DNA of 6,609 nt from positions 1-6,609 of the forward strand of contig JACQQP010000015.1 of assembly GCA_016206945.1 (NCBI GenBank), given 5' to 3'. Below are positions 1 to 6,009 of this stretch, piece after piece; position 1 is the stretch's first letter; every line of letters starts with the position of its first letter. Source of the DNA: Candidatus Omnitrophota bacterium. Its GTDB lineage: Bacteria; Omnitrophota; Omnitrophia; Omnitrophales; Danuiimicrobiaceae. A program made the position numbers and the translations under genes. The notes beneath the pieces were generated by a model, which was given only the letters and a program-made list of their open reading frames with translations, ran no database searches and was not told the origin of the DNA.

Positions 1-20
1 GATTAGGTCCCGTTCTTTTT

Positions 21-62
21 TACTCTGTTCTCTGTACTCTGTTTTCTGTACTCTGTTTCCAG
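21..62 (+). repeat. Three tandem copies of a 14-bp pyrimidine-rich unit upstream of the secretin gene
   Basis: The unit TACTCTGTTYTCTG occurs at 21-34 and 35-48. A third copy at 49-62 diverges in its last bases (CC in place of TC or CT, then AG). The array ends inside the ribosome-binding region of the secretin gene, which starts at 73. Each unit carries CTCTG (copies at 23-27, 30-34, 37-41 and 51-55), which is complementary to CAGAG at 60-64. The repeat is seen directly. A regulatory role is inference, and it could be a neutral simple repeat. The first 20 bases show nothing I can assign. Confidence 0.85.
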
Positions 63-72
63 AGGTGATGGG
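51..72 (+). promoter_or_regulatory. Ribosome-binding site of the secretin gene, able to fold into a small hairpin
   Basis: AGAGGTG at 61-67 lies five bases before the ATG at 73 and is a good Shine-Dalgarno sequence. CTCTG at 51-55 can pair with CAGAG at 60-64 across a TTTC loop, which would cover part of this site. Earlier repeat units offer the same CTCTG and could compete for pairing. The base pairing is visible. Any effect on translation is inference, and a 5-bp stem is weak. Confidence 0.5.
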
Positions 73-1758
73 ATGAACCGATACCGTAACCTTCATAGGG
101 GAAAATGGGGGATGATCCTTGTTTTCTTTTTGTGCCAGACCTTAGTTTCTCCGTTATCCTTAGGAAACACTAACGCCATGCAGAATGTGTTGGACACTCG
201 GGTTTCGTTCGATGTCATTGACTCTGAGATTAGAGCCGTCTTTAAGGTGCTTGCCGAATCATTCGATCTCAACATTGTGGTAGACGAGGGAGTCAGCGGT
301 AAAGTAACGCTCAGCCTCAAAGACGTCCGCTTAGAAGACGCGCTGGATCTGATTTTGGAACCGAGCGGTTATTTCTATCGCGTGAAGGACAATGTCATTT
401 TGGTTCAGGCTCCCGAGAAAGAACTCGTGACCGAAATTGTTGATGTGAATTTTGTCAAAGCATCAGAAATTAAAAGCAGCGTCGAAGCATTAAAAAGTGA
501 AAATGGAAGCATTACCGTCACAGAAAAAGAAAATCGGATCATCATCAAAGATACGCCCGCTCGGATCAAAGCAATCCTCAAAGAGATTACCAAAGTGGAT
601 CACCCGCCCTACCAGATTTTGATCGAAGCCCGTATGATTGAAGTGGAAGATACCGATCTCACGTCATTCGGCGTTACCTGGAGCGGAAGCCTTAATCTGG
701 CGGGATTGAGCGACGGCAAAGGGCCGGTAAGCGCTCGAACGTTCACACCGCCTGGGGCTACTTCTACATCGACCACCAGTACAGAATCAAGCGACGTGAA
801 ATTGTCTCTTCCAGAGACTTCTGCAGATTTGACGGGCGGGCAGCTTCTTTATGGTTTGACTTATCGGCGCAGTAATTCATCCACAACGATCGATGCTTTA
901 ATTCGAACGAACAAAGCGCATATTTTGGCAAGCCCCAGCATTGCCGCCATGAATGGAGAAGAAGCGAGAATCATTATCGGTGAGAAATTTCCCTTCCGCG
1001 AAAATACGTTAACCGCCGTGGGAACCACGGAGACAACCAAATTTGTGGACATCGGTGTTGCCCTTCGTGTCACGCCTACGGTGGTCAAGGAAAATCAAAT
1101 CTTGATGAAGCTTTATCCTGAAGTGAGTTCTTTAAACTCTTCGTTAGATGCAGGTCCTCGAATTGATACGCGCGAGGCAAACACCACGGTTTTGGTTGAA
1201 AATGGGCAGACAATCGTGATTGCCGGTTTAATTCGGCATGACAAGACTGTGATTCGGCAGAAAGTCCCATTGTTGGCCAATCTTCCTTTAATCGGCCTTG
1301 CCTTTCGCAACAAAAGCGTGGACTTTGTCACGCGGGAACTTGCGGTTTTTGTCACGCCCTATATCATGCGGCCGGCAAAAAGCGAAGAAGGAGTAACCGC
1401 GGTGGACGAGTTGTCGCCGCAACTGTTTTACAGTCGCGCGGTTCGCCTGCTCCAAGAATATGGAATTGAATCACTGGGTAAATCGGAGGCACAACGTTAT
1501 AGCGAGGCGGCTGCGAATTTTAAGAATATTGCCCGAAACCATCCCGGATCCGAAGTGACCGATGATGCACTCTACGAGCTCGGTTTGCTTTATGATGAAA
1601 AACTGAACAATTCCCTGCAGGCGGCGCAGGCTTGGAATCAGTTGAGGGTCGATTATCCGAACAGCCCTTATTTAACGCGAAAGTTTCTGTCACGAATAAA
1701 AGCGGTTCAAAAAAAAGCAGAAAAACAGGCCCGAGCCCAGGCGCGGAAATTCAGATAA
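73..1758 (+). CDS. gspD: Secretin (GspD/PilQ family outer-membrane channel) with a C-terminal TPR-like extension
   Basis: This protein of 561 residues should form the multimeric outer-membrane pore through which the pseudopilus or its substrate leaves. A signal peptide covers about residues 1-31, with a hydrophobic core at 14-30. An N0/STN-type domain lies at 43-113 and a single N1-type domain at 120-178. The secretin barrel domain spans about 270-433. Its hallmarks include ILASPSIAAMNGEEA (284-298), VENGQTIVIAGLI (375-387) and the signature VPLLANLPLIGLAFR (398-412). A Ser/Thr-rich stretch at 224-240 interrupts the region before the barrel. Residues 470-545 look like BamD/YbgF-type TPR helices (F..IA..HPGSEVTDDALYELG, then W..L..DYPNSPY), and the tail after 545 is very basic. 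Ordinary GspD has more N domains, so this is nearer PilQ in plan. The symbol is therefore a family label. The start has a good ribosome site. Confidence 0.93.
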   Translation: MNRYRNLHRGKWGMILVFFLCQTLVSPLSLGNTNAMQNVLDTRVSFDVIDSEIRAVFKVLAESFDLNIVVDEGVSGKVTLSLKDVRLEDALDLILEPSGYFYRVKDNVILVQAPEKELVTEIVDVNFVKASEIKSSVEALKSENGSITVTEKENRIIIKDTPARIKAILKEITKVDHPPYQILIEARMIEVEDTDLTSFGVTWSGSLNLAGLSDGKGPVSARTFTPPGATSTSTTSTESSDVKLSLPETSADLTGGQLLYGLTYRRSNSSTTIDALIRTNKAHILASPSIAAMNGEEARIIIGEKFPFRENTLTAVGTTETTKFVDIGVALRVTPTVVKENQILMKLYPEVSSLNSSLDAGPRIDTREANTTVLVENGQTIVIAGLIRHDKTVIRQKVPLLANLPLIGLAFRNKSVDFVTRELAVFVTPYIMRPAKSEEGVTAVDELSPQLFYSRAVRLLQEYGIESLGKSEAQRYSEAAANFKNIARNHPGSEVTDDALYELGLLYDEKLNNSLQAAQAWNQLRVDYPNSPYLTRKFLSRIKAVQKKAEKQARAQARKFR

Positions 1759-1761
1759 GCA

Positions 1762-2979
1762 ATGCCCGCATTTAAGTATGTTGTCCGAGACCCAAACGGG
1801 AAGGTCATTCGAGGAATTATGGATACAGCGGACCGCTTCAGCATTTTGGCCTTGTTCCGGGAGCGAAATTATCGTGTCGTTTCCGTTGATGAGGCGACGA
1901 TGCTCGACACAGCGTTTCAACGATCGACCGATTACTTTTTTGGCGTCAGCAGGAACCATGTTATTTTGTTCACTCGGCAGTTATCGACGCTCATCCGTTC
2001 TGGATTGCAGCTGACGCCAGCGCTTGAGAGCCTCGCCTTACAGGAACGAAATCAAAAGTTTCGTCTTGTGATTGAAACCGTCAAAGGCGAAATCGAAAAG
2101 GGCAAGTCTTTTTCGGATGCGCTGTCGCATTACCCGCGTTTATTCTCCAACCTGTATGTCGGGATGGTGAAAGCGGGAGAAGCCGCGGGCATTTTAGATG
2201 AGGTCCTGGAACGGTTGGCACGGCTTGGAGTGCAAGAAATGGAAATCCGCACGAAGTTACAGGCAACGCTTACCTATCCCGTTATCCTCGTGGGCGTTGC
2301 CATGCTCGTTTTAGGATTTTTACTGGTAAGTGCGATCCCGAAGTTTTTGGACATTTTTCGCGCTTCGCAAGCAGAGTTGCCGCTGGCTACCGTCATCCTG
2401 TTAGGGGTGAGTAAAGTGTTTCGCCAGTTCTGGTTTGTAATTGTCATCGCGCTGATTGGGCTTGGTTTTGGTATTTCTCGTTACCGCGAGACGCCCGCGG
2501 GGCGCCACGTCTTAGACCGCCTCCTTCTTCGCCTGCCTATCTTCGGTGAAGCTTATTTGAAAATCATCCTCGTTCGCTTAACGCGTTCTCTCAGCGCGCT
2601 AACGAAGAGCGGTATTCCATTGCTGAACGCTGTCGAGATTACCAAAGCGTTGGGAAGCAACGCGGTGGTTTTGGACGCGCTTGAACAGATCCAACTTGGA
2701 ATCAGCCAGGGTAAAAGTCTGACGGACCTTTTTCAAAAATCAGGCATCTTCCCGCCGATGGTGGTTCAAATGGTGTCGGTGGGCGAAAATACAGGCAGGC
2801 TGGATGAGATGTTGGCCGAGGTGGCAAATTTTTATGAGCTTGAAATGGAGTATTTCCTCAGAAATTTAACTTCTTCGCTGGAGCCGATTTTATTACTGGT
2901 GATGGGGCTTATGGTTGGTTTTATCGCACTGGCTGTATTGATGCCCATTTTTAATCTGGTGAAAGTGTTTCGATCATAA
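1762..2979 (+). CDS. gspF: Inner-membrane platform protein, GspF/PilC family
   Basis: This polytopic inner-membrane protein of 405 residues normally couples the cytoplasmic ATPase to pseudopilin assembly. It begins MPAFKYVVRD, the usual short N-terminal domain of the family. It then carries two homologous T2SSF domains, at about 67-190 and 271-394. Matching motifs in the halves are FTRQLSTLIRSGLQL (70-84) with LTRSLSALTKSGIPL (273-287), and VKAGEAAGILDEVLE (136-150) with VSVGENTGRLDEMLA (338-352). Membrane segments lie near 169-193, 221-239 and 374-396. Length and architecture are normal. The gene starts three bases after the secretin stop with no clear Shine-Dalgarno sequence, which points to translational coupling. 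In canonical gsp operons gspE sits between gspD and gspF, and it is absent here. PilC is the alternative name, and sequence alone does not decide between secretion and pilus use. Confidence 0.95.
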   Translation: MPAFKYVVRDPNGKVIRGIMDTADRFSILALFRERNYRVVSVDEATMLDTAFQRSTDYFFGVSRNHVILFTRQLSTLIRSGLQLTPALESLALQERNQKFRLVIETVKGEIEKGKSFSDALSHYPRLFSNLYVGMVKAGEAAGILDEVLERLARLGVQEMEIRTKLQATLTYPVILVGVAMLVLGFLLVSAIPKFLDIFRASQAELPLATVILLGVSKVFRQFWFVIVIALIGLGFGISRYRETPAGRHVLDRLLLRLPIFGEAYLKIILVRLTRSLSALTKSGIPLLNAVEITKALGSNAVVLDALEQIQLGISQGKSLTDLFQKSGIFPPMVVQMVSVGENTGRLDEMLAEVANFYELEMEYFLRNLTSSLEPILLLVMGLMVGFIALAVLMPIFNLVKVFRS

Positions 2980-3003
2980 CGCAAACCTGATGAGGCAATG
3001 AAT

Positions 3004-3405
3004 ATGGGGACAAGAAGGTCGCGCCATTCAAAAAAGATAACCACTTGTTTGACAATGGTCCTCATGTTATCTTGCCTATTTGTTCCCCCTGGTTGGAGCG
3101 ACGGAAACTATTTCTCCCGATCAGGTGAAAAATTTGGCCGTGGTGCAACGAACGTCGTTTTTTCTCCGCTCGAGATTCTAAAATCAATGGAAAGAGGACT
3201 CGAAATGGATCAAGCTTATCGGGCAGTATTGATAGGGCCTTTTCGTGGTATTTTCAATATGATCGGTCATGCTTTTGTAGGTACCTATGAAATGGTTACC
3301 TTTTGGATTCCTCAAGATCCCATCTTAAAACCGACTTACGTTTATCCAGGCTTAAAGGAGTATCTCCATGAAAAAAATGATCCGCGCGTTGACGCGCCGC
3401 CTTAA
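3004..3405 (+). CDS. Small exported protein, probable exosortase-associated TIGR04073 family
   Basis: Length is 133 residues from the ATG at 3004. I prefer this start over the ATG at 2998 because the ribosome site TGAGG (2991-2995) is eight bases from 3004 but only two from 2998. The N-terminus is basic, followed by a hydrophobic core at 12-29 and a likely signal peptidase I site after GWS (residue 32). MLSC at 21-24 is a poor lipobox. The mature part has KFGRGATNVVFSPLEI at 43-58 and GTYEMVTFWIP at 93-103, ending in a Pro/Tyr-rich stretch. From memory this matches the small TIGR04073 family found in exosortase-bearing genomes. Its molecular role is unknown to me. It sits between the platform protein and the first pseudopilin, and its last codons overlap the pseudopilin start by 38 bases, so the two are probably co-translated. 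No exosortase or PEP-CTERM gene is visible in the window. Confidence 0.72.
   Translation: MGTRRSRHSKKITTCLTMVLMLSCLFVPPGWSDGNYFSRSGEKFGRGATNVVFSPLEILKSMERGLEMDQAYRAVLIGPFRGIFNMIGHAFVGTYEMVTFWIPQDPILKPTYVYPGLKEYLHEKNDPRVDAPP
3354..3370 (+). promoter_or_regulatory. Strong ribosome-binding site of the first pseudopilin gene, with a self-complementary core
   Basis: AAAGGAG at 3354-3360 is seven bases before the ATG at 3368 and fixes the pseudopilin start inside the 3' end of the preceding gene. GGAG (3357-3360) is followed by TAT and then CTCC (3364-3367), a perfect 4-bp hairpin that would hide the Shine-Dalgarno core. A ribosome finishing the upstream gene would open it, which would tie the two translation rates together. 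The pairing is seen. The coupling is inference. Confidence 0.55.
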
Positions 3406-3892
3406 TCCCTCCCTGCAAGGAGGCAGTTTTGCCCAAACGCCCAGGTATCACCGAGCGGGATTTACGCTCATTGAAATCTTGATCGTTATTGCCATCATTG
3501 CCATTTTGGCGCTCGCAATTATTCCCAATTATATTGGTTTCGACGTGGATGCGCGAGTGGTAACGACAAAAAGTAATTTATCAGTCGTTCGCAACCGAAT
3601 TTCTCTTTATCGAGCGAAAGAGGGAGCTTATCCAGAGTCGCTTGGGGATTTTATGACGAAGACCTATAGCGATGCGGGTGTGCAAAAGCCCTATTTGAAA
3701 AAATTGCCCGCGGAGCTGATCACCGATAAGGCTGGAAATGATTCTTTTCACGACCAACTTTCAACCCAGCCTTTTTCCAATACGGGCGGATGGATTTATC
3801 TTAAGGATAAAGCCGATGTCGTCATTAATTACGATAAGCCACTTGAGAAATCTTGGGGAGATTACGAAGGCGAAAAACCTTCCGAGTGGTAG
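3368..3892 (+). CDS. Major-pseudopilin-like (GspG/type IV pilin family) prepilin
   Basis: This 174-residue class of protein is cut by prepilin peptidase and polymerises into the pseudopilus or pilus fibre. The cleavage motif is RAG|FTLIEILIV, with Gly31 before the cut, Phe +1 and Glu36 at the key +5 position. The hydrophobic assembly helix spans 32-54. The globular part has YPESLGDF (88-95), a KKLP turn (111-114) and TGGWIYLKDKADVVINY (139-155), the strand pattern common in bacterial pilins. I do not see the full calcium-site C-terminus typical of GspG, so 'major pseudopilin' rests mainly on its place as the first pilin gene. The 31-residue leader is long and contains a palindromic stretch (3403-3441) with a second AAGGAGG (3417-3423) that has no in-frame start after it. 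A run of seven A follows the start codon. The start overlaps the upstream gene and has an excellent ribosome site. Confidence 0.88.
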   Translation: MKKMIRALTRRLNPSLQGGSFAQTPRYHRAGFTLIEILIVIAIIAILALAIIPNYIGFDVDARVVTTKSNLSVVRNRISLYRAKEGAYPESLGDFMTKTYSDAGVQKPYLKKLPAELITDKAGNDSFHDQLSTQPFSNTGGWIYLKDKADVVINYDKPLEKSWGDYEGEKPSEW

Positions 3893-3929
3893 CGCCTCTC
3901 CGCTAATCCTCCCAGAACCTATCGTCTCC

Positions 3930-4313
3930 TTGAGACCGAGGAATGCCGCGGAAGGAGACCTTCTCCACAAACGCCGCGGCTCGATCCTCATCGCTTGTCT
4001 CATTATTCTTACAACGCTGACCGTTTACGGTGGCGTGTTGGTAAGTGTCGTTTATGAGCGTTCTTTGAACATTTCCTTGGAGGTAGACCGTTTGCAGGCC
4101 ATCTATCTTGCAGAAGCAGCCGTAGCGAAATCGTTACACGAATTGAAAACGCTTCGCGACGCGAATGGAGACGGGCTCGGAACCATTCCGAAGACACCGC
4201 TTGGAAAGGGTGTCTATTATGCCGTACATGATCCCGGAACTCTTTCGATTACCGGTGTGGGTGAATCGAATGCCGTTCAGCGAAGGGTGCAAATTAAATA
4301 TGAAGGCTTTTAA
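3930..4313 (+). CDS. Short minor pseudopilin, PilX/GspK-like (no Glu+5); start uncertain
   Basis: Reading from TTG 3930 gives 127 residues. The convincing part begins at HKRRG|SILIACLIIL (residues 13-27): basic residues, a Gly, then a membrane helix lacking Glu at +5, as in PilX and GspK tip subunits. LAEAAVAKSLHEL (60-72) is the LAEA helix typical of the PilX N-terminal family. The end, GKGVYYAVHDPGTLSITGVG then RRVQIKY, is a small beta domain. DANGDGLG (77-84) resembles a calcium-loop motif, but that is only a resemblance. At this length it lacks the large GspK alpha-domain, so it is a reduced version. The start is a real problem. AAGGAG at 3952-3957 has no ATG, GTG or TTG at a suitable distance. 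ATG 3816 has AAGGA eight bases upstream but would overlap the previous gene by 77 bases and give a 54-residue leader. TTG 3930 gives a normal leader length but has no ribosome site. Confidence 0.75.
   Translation: MRPRNAAEGDLLHKRRGSILIACLIILTTLTVYGGVLVSVVYERSLNISLEVDRLQAIYLAEAAVAKSLHELKTLRDANGDGLGTIPKTPLGKGVYYAVHDPGTLSITGVGESNAVQRRVQIKYEGF
3945..3980 (+). promoter_or_regulatory. Two-layer stem-loop over the start region of the PilX/GspK-like gene
   Basis: GCCGCGG (3945-3951) pairs perfectly with CCGCGGC (3974-3980). Nested inside, GGAGA (3954-3958) pairs with TCTCC (3962-3966) across a CCT loop. The inner stem contains the only good Shine-Dalgarno-like sequence here. The outer stem includes the codons just before the prepilin cleavage site. 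A further small hairpin, GTCTC/GAGAC, lies upstream at 3924-3936. The pairings are read directly. A role in controlling translation is inference. Confidence 0.5.
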
Positions 4314-4776
4314 AACCCACTTGAGGCGTCTGGCCGAAACCGATCTTGGCAAAGGAATTATCCCGTTAGAGAGCAACCGCAATCGGAAAAAATCCCGAAG
4401 GGGCTTCACCTATATTGAAATGTTGGTGGTCGTAACGCTCATGGCGATTTGTTTTGTCCCGCTCCTGCATATGTTTACCGAATCTATGAATCAGGTGGGC
4501 CAATATAGTGAGTTAGGAACTGCACTGCAGTTGGGACGTGAGGCAGTGGAGGGTGTTAAAAACCTCCGTTTGACTGAAGCCCAAATCGAAGCCCAGGGCG
4601 TAGTTTGGTTTCCGCCTGAAAAAGAAGGGCCCCTTGAGATGAACCATGAAACCTGGAGGGTCAAACGACAGGCGATCGAGAATAGTGATCCGCTCGAAAT
4701 TCACGTCGAAGTTTTTCGCGGCACCGACACGAATGATGCCCTTGTCCATTTCGTAACCATGATTGAAGACCCATGA
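4300..4776 (+). CDS. Minor pseudopilin, GspI/PilV-like prepilin
   Basis: This is a 158-residue prepilin. The leader of 35 residues is long and basic. The cleavage motif is SRRG|FTYIEMLVVV, with Gly35 before the cut and Glu40 at +5, and the assembly helix runs to about 58. The remainder is short: LQLGREAVEGVKNLR (77-91), then WRVKRQAIENSDPLEIHVEVF (119-139), a beta pattern common in GspI/PilV-type subunits that cap the fibre. The ATG at 4300 overlaps the previous stop by 14 bases and has only a weak AAGGG (4283-4287) twelve bases upstream, so translation is probably coupled. The frame is open back to an ATG at 4165, but that would lie inside the upstream coding region. The pseudopilin family is certain. 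The exact subunit is inferred from size and from its place between the X/K-like and J/W-like genes. Confidence 0.82.
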   Translation: MKAFKTHLRRLAETDLGKGIIPLESNRNRKKSRRGFTYIEMLVVVTLMAICFVPLLHMFTESMNQVGQYSELGTALQLGREAVEGVKNLRLTEAQIEAQGVVWFPPEKEGPLEMNHETWRVKRQAIENSDPLEIHVEVFRGTDTNDALVHFVTMIEDP

Positions 4777-5993
4777 TCAAAAAAAGAAACTCGCACGCAG
4801 GATTGACGTTAATCGAGGTTTTGATCGCGGTCTCAATTGCATCTATCCTAACTGCTGGGATTGAACGACTCTTGGATACGGCGCTAACCGCCTGGGGCTT
4901 GACGCTTGAGGAAGCGGCGATTGCGAAATTATCTGAAGAAACCATGCAGCAGATGATTGAAGGAGGCTATGAATCGCAAGGAATTCGGGATGCCGTCGAA
5001 CTTCTCGAAGTGGCCAGCTCGTCCATCTCATTCACCACGTTGTGGACCGAGTGGTTTGACCGAATGCCGAAAGACGGTAAATTTTATCTCACAAAACGAA
5101 TGCGACCCGGTGCGCCGCCGCCCGTTTGCGAGGTCCGGTTTCCAGGTTCCAGAGAATTCAAATCATATGCTGCCGCTGTTGAACGCGGGGACGGAATAGG
5201 CCCCCAATGGATTGATTTTGGCTTTCCGATTCGTCCGGGTGCATTGGTCCGCCTGACTTATCAACCGGATGTGAAAGCACATCCTGAATTGGTCATGCGC
5301 TACACGTGGGACAAAAACGAAATGAGGATCAATCGGTTTTACAACGGCGCTCAGACTGGTTTTAATCTCAAGGAGAGAACGATCAAAGCAACTTCCGTGC
5401 ACTTTATATACTACGACGGAAACAATCGGCCTGTCGATATCGAGGGGAAAACGCTTTCCAGGGCGAATATGCTGGTCCGAATCAGTGCGGTTAAAATTGA
5501 ACTTGAGTTTGAAGGACATCAATTAAAGAAACGGGCGAGTTCTTCAGTGAATATCCGCGCTCTGGGAAAATCAGGACTCGGCATCATCTTGGCCAAAGAA
5601 CTTGACATACCGCTTCCAGACAGCGAACACATCCAGCTGCTTCAGCTGGTTAACTTTACAGGAGTCGATGAGGGGCAAATCATCGAATTTAAAATCCACG
5701 CGCCGAAAGCGGAGGACGCCTGGCGCTTCAAAATGTACTTGGGACGAGACGGTGAAATTCCCGTGATGAGACGGTATGAAATTTTTTATCCTTCGAACCA
5801 ATTGGTTTATGAAGAAAACCAAGAGACGGCACTCAGCCGCGGATTTGACCTTCTTTCGGTGGGCCCAGAGGGTCTTTACGATTACGACGATGATGATGGA
5901 ATCTTGGATAAGGTCCAATTTAAAGGTGAACAAATTACCTTGTCGGTGTTGCAGTCAGATCCGGATGGCGTGATGCTGATCGTTCGTCCATGA
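4773..5993 (+). CDS. Long minor pseudopilin, GspJ/PilW-like prepilin with a C-terminal extension
   Basis: This 406-residue protein has a short 10-residue leader cut at SHAG|LTLIEVLIAV, with Glu15 at +5. The N-terminal helix, about 11-40, is followed by a large beta-rich body. GspJ-type subunits are usually near 200 residues. A GspJ/PilW-like region appears to end around 264, where SSSVNIRALG resembles the closing strand of many such pilins. About 140 further residues follow, with alternating strands (IIEFKIHAP 303-311, WRFKMYLG 317-324, RRYEIFYP 333-340) and an acidic stretch YDYDDDDGILD (369-379). The start ATG overlaps the previous stop in an ATGA junction (4773-4776), which is classic coupling. 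By analogy it would belong to the tip complex, with the extension exposed at the fibre tip. The extension's fold and role are unknown to me. Confidence 0.85.
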   Translation: MIKKRNSHAGLTLIEVLIAVSIASILTAGIERLLDTALTAWGLTLEEAAIAKLSEETMQQMIEGGYESQGIRDAVELLEVASSSISFTTLWTEWFDRMPKDGKFYLTKRMRPGAPPPVCEVRFPGSREFKSYAAAVERGDGIGPQWIDFGFPIRPGALVRLTYQPDVKAHPELVMRYTWDKNEMRINRFYNGAQTGFNLKERTIKATSVHFIYYDGNNRPVDIEGKTLSRANMLVRISAVKIELEFEGHQLKKRASSSVNIRALGKSGLGIILAKELDIPLPDSEHIQLLQLVNFTGVDEGQIIEFKIHAPKAEDAWRFKMYLGRDGEIPVMRRYEIFYPSNQLVYEENQETALSRGFDLLSVGPEGLYDYDDDDGILDKVQFKGEQITLSVLQSDPDGVMLIVRP

Positions 5994-6009
5994 AGGGAGA
6001 GGTACATAA

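Noticed and set aside
3384..3397. GCGCG-TTGA-CGCGC hairpin near the overlap of the TIGR04073-like gene and the first pseudopilin
   Set aside because: It could be a terminator-like stem, but no T-tract follows and it lies inside two overlapping genes. It is noted only as minor structure.
3417..3431. AAGGAGG followed by TTG as an alternative, shorter start for the first pseudopilin
   Set aside because: The TTG at 3429 is not in the pilin reading frame, and no in-frame start follows before the cleavage motif. The ATG at 3368 has a far better site.
3943..4020. Short ATG-started frame of 25 codons between the first two pseudopilin genes
   Set aside because: It is out of frame with the pilin motif and has a poor ribosome site. 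I kept it only as a possible frameshifted true start in the findings.
4165..4299. Upstream-extended start (ATG 4165) for the GspI/PilV-like gene
   Set aside because: It would overlap the previous gene by about 150 bases and give an 80-residue leader. The ATG at 4300 fits prepilin leaders and stop-start coupling much better.
5163..5933. Two minus-strand open frames of about 120 codons opposite the long pseudopilin gene
   Set aside because: They lie fully inside a well-supported plus-strand gene, show no recognisable domain, and have no operon logic, so they are antisense shadows.
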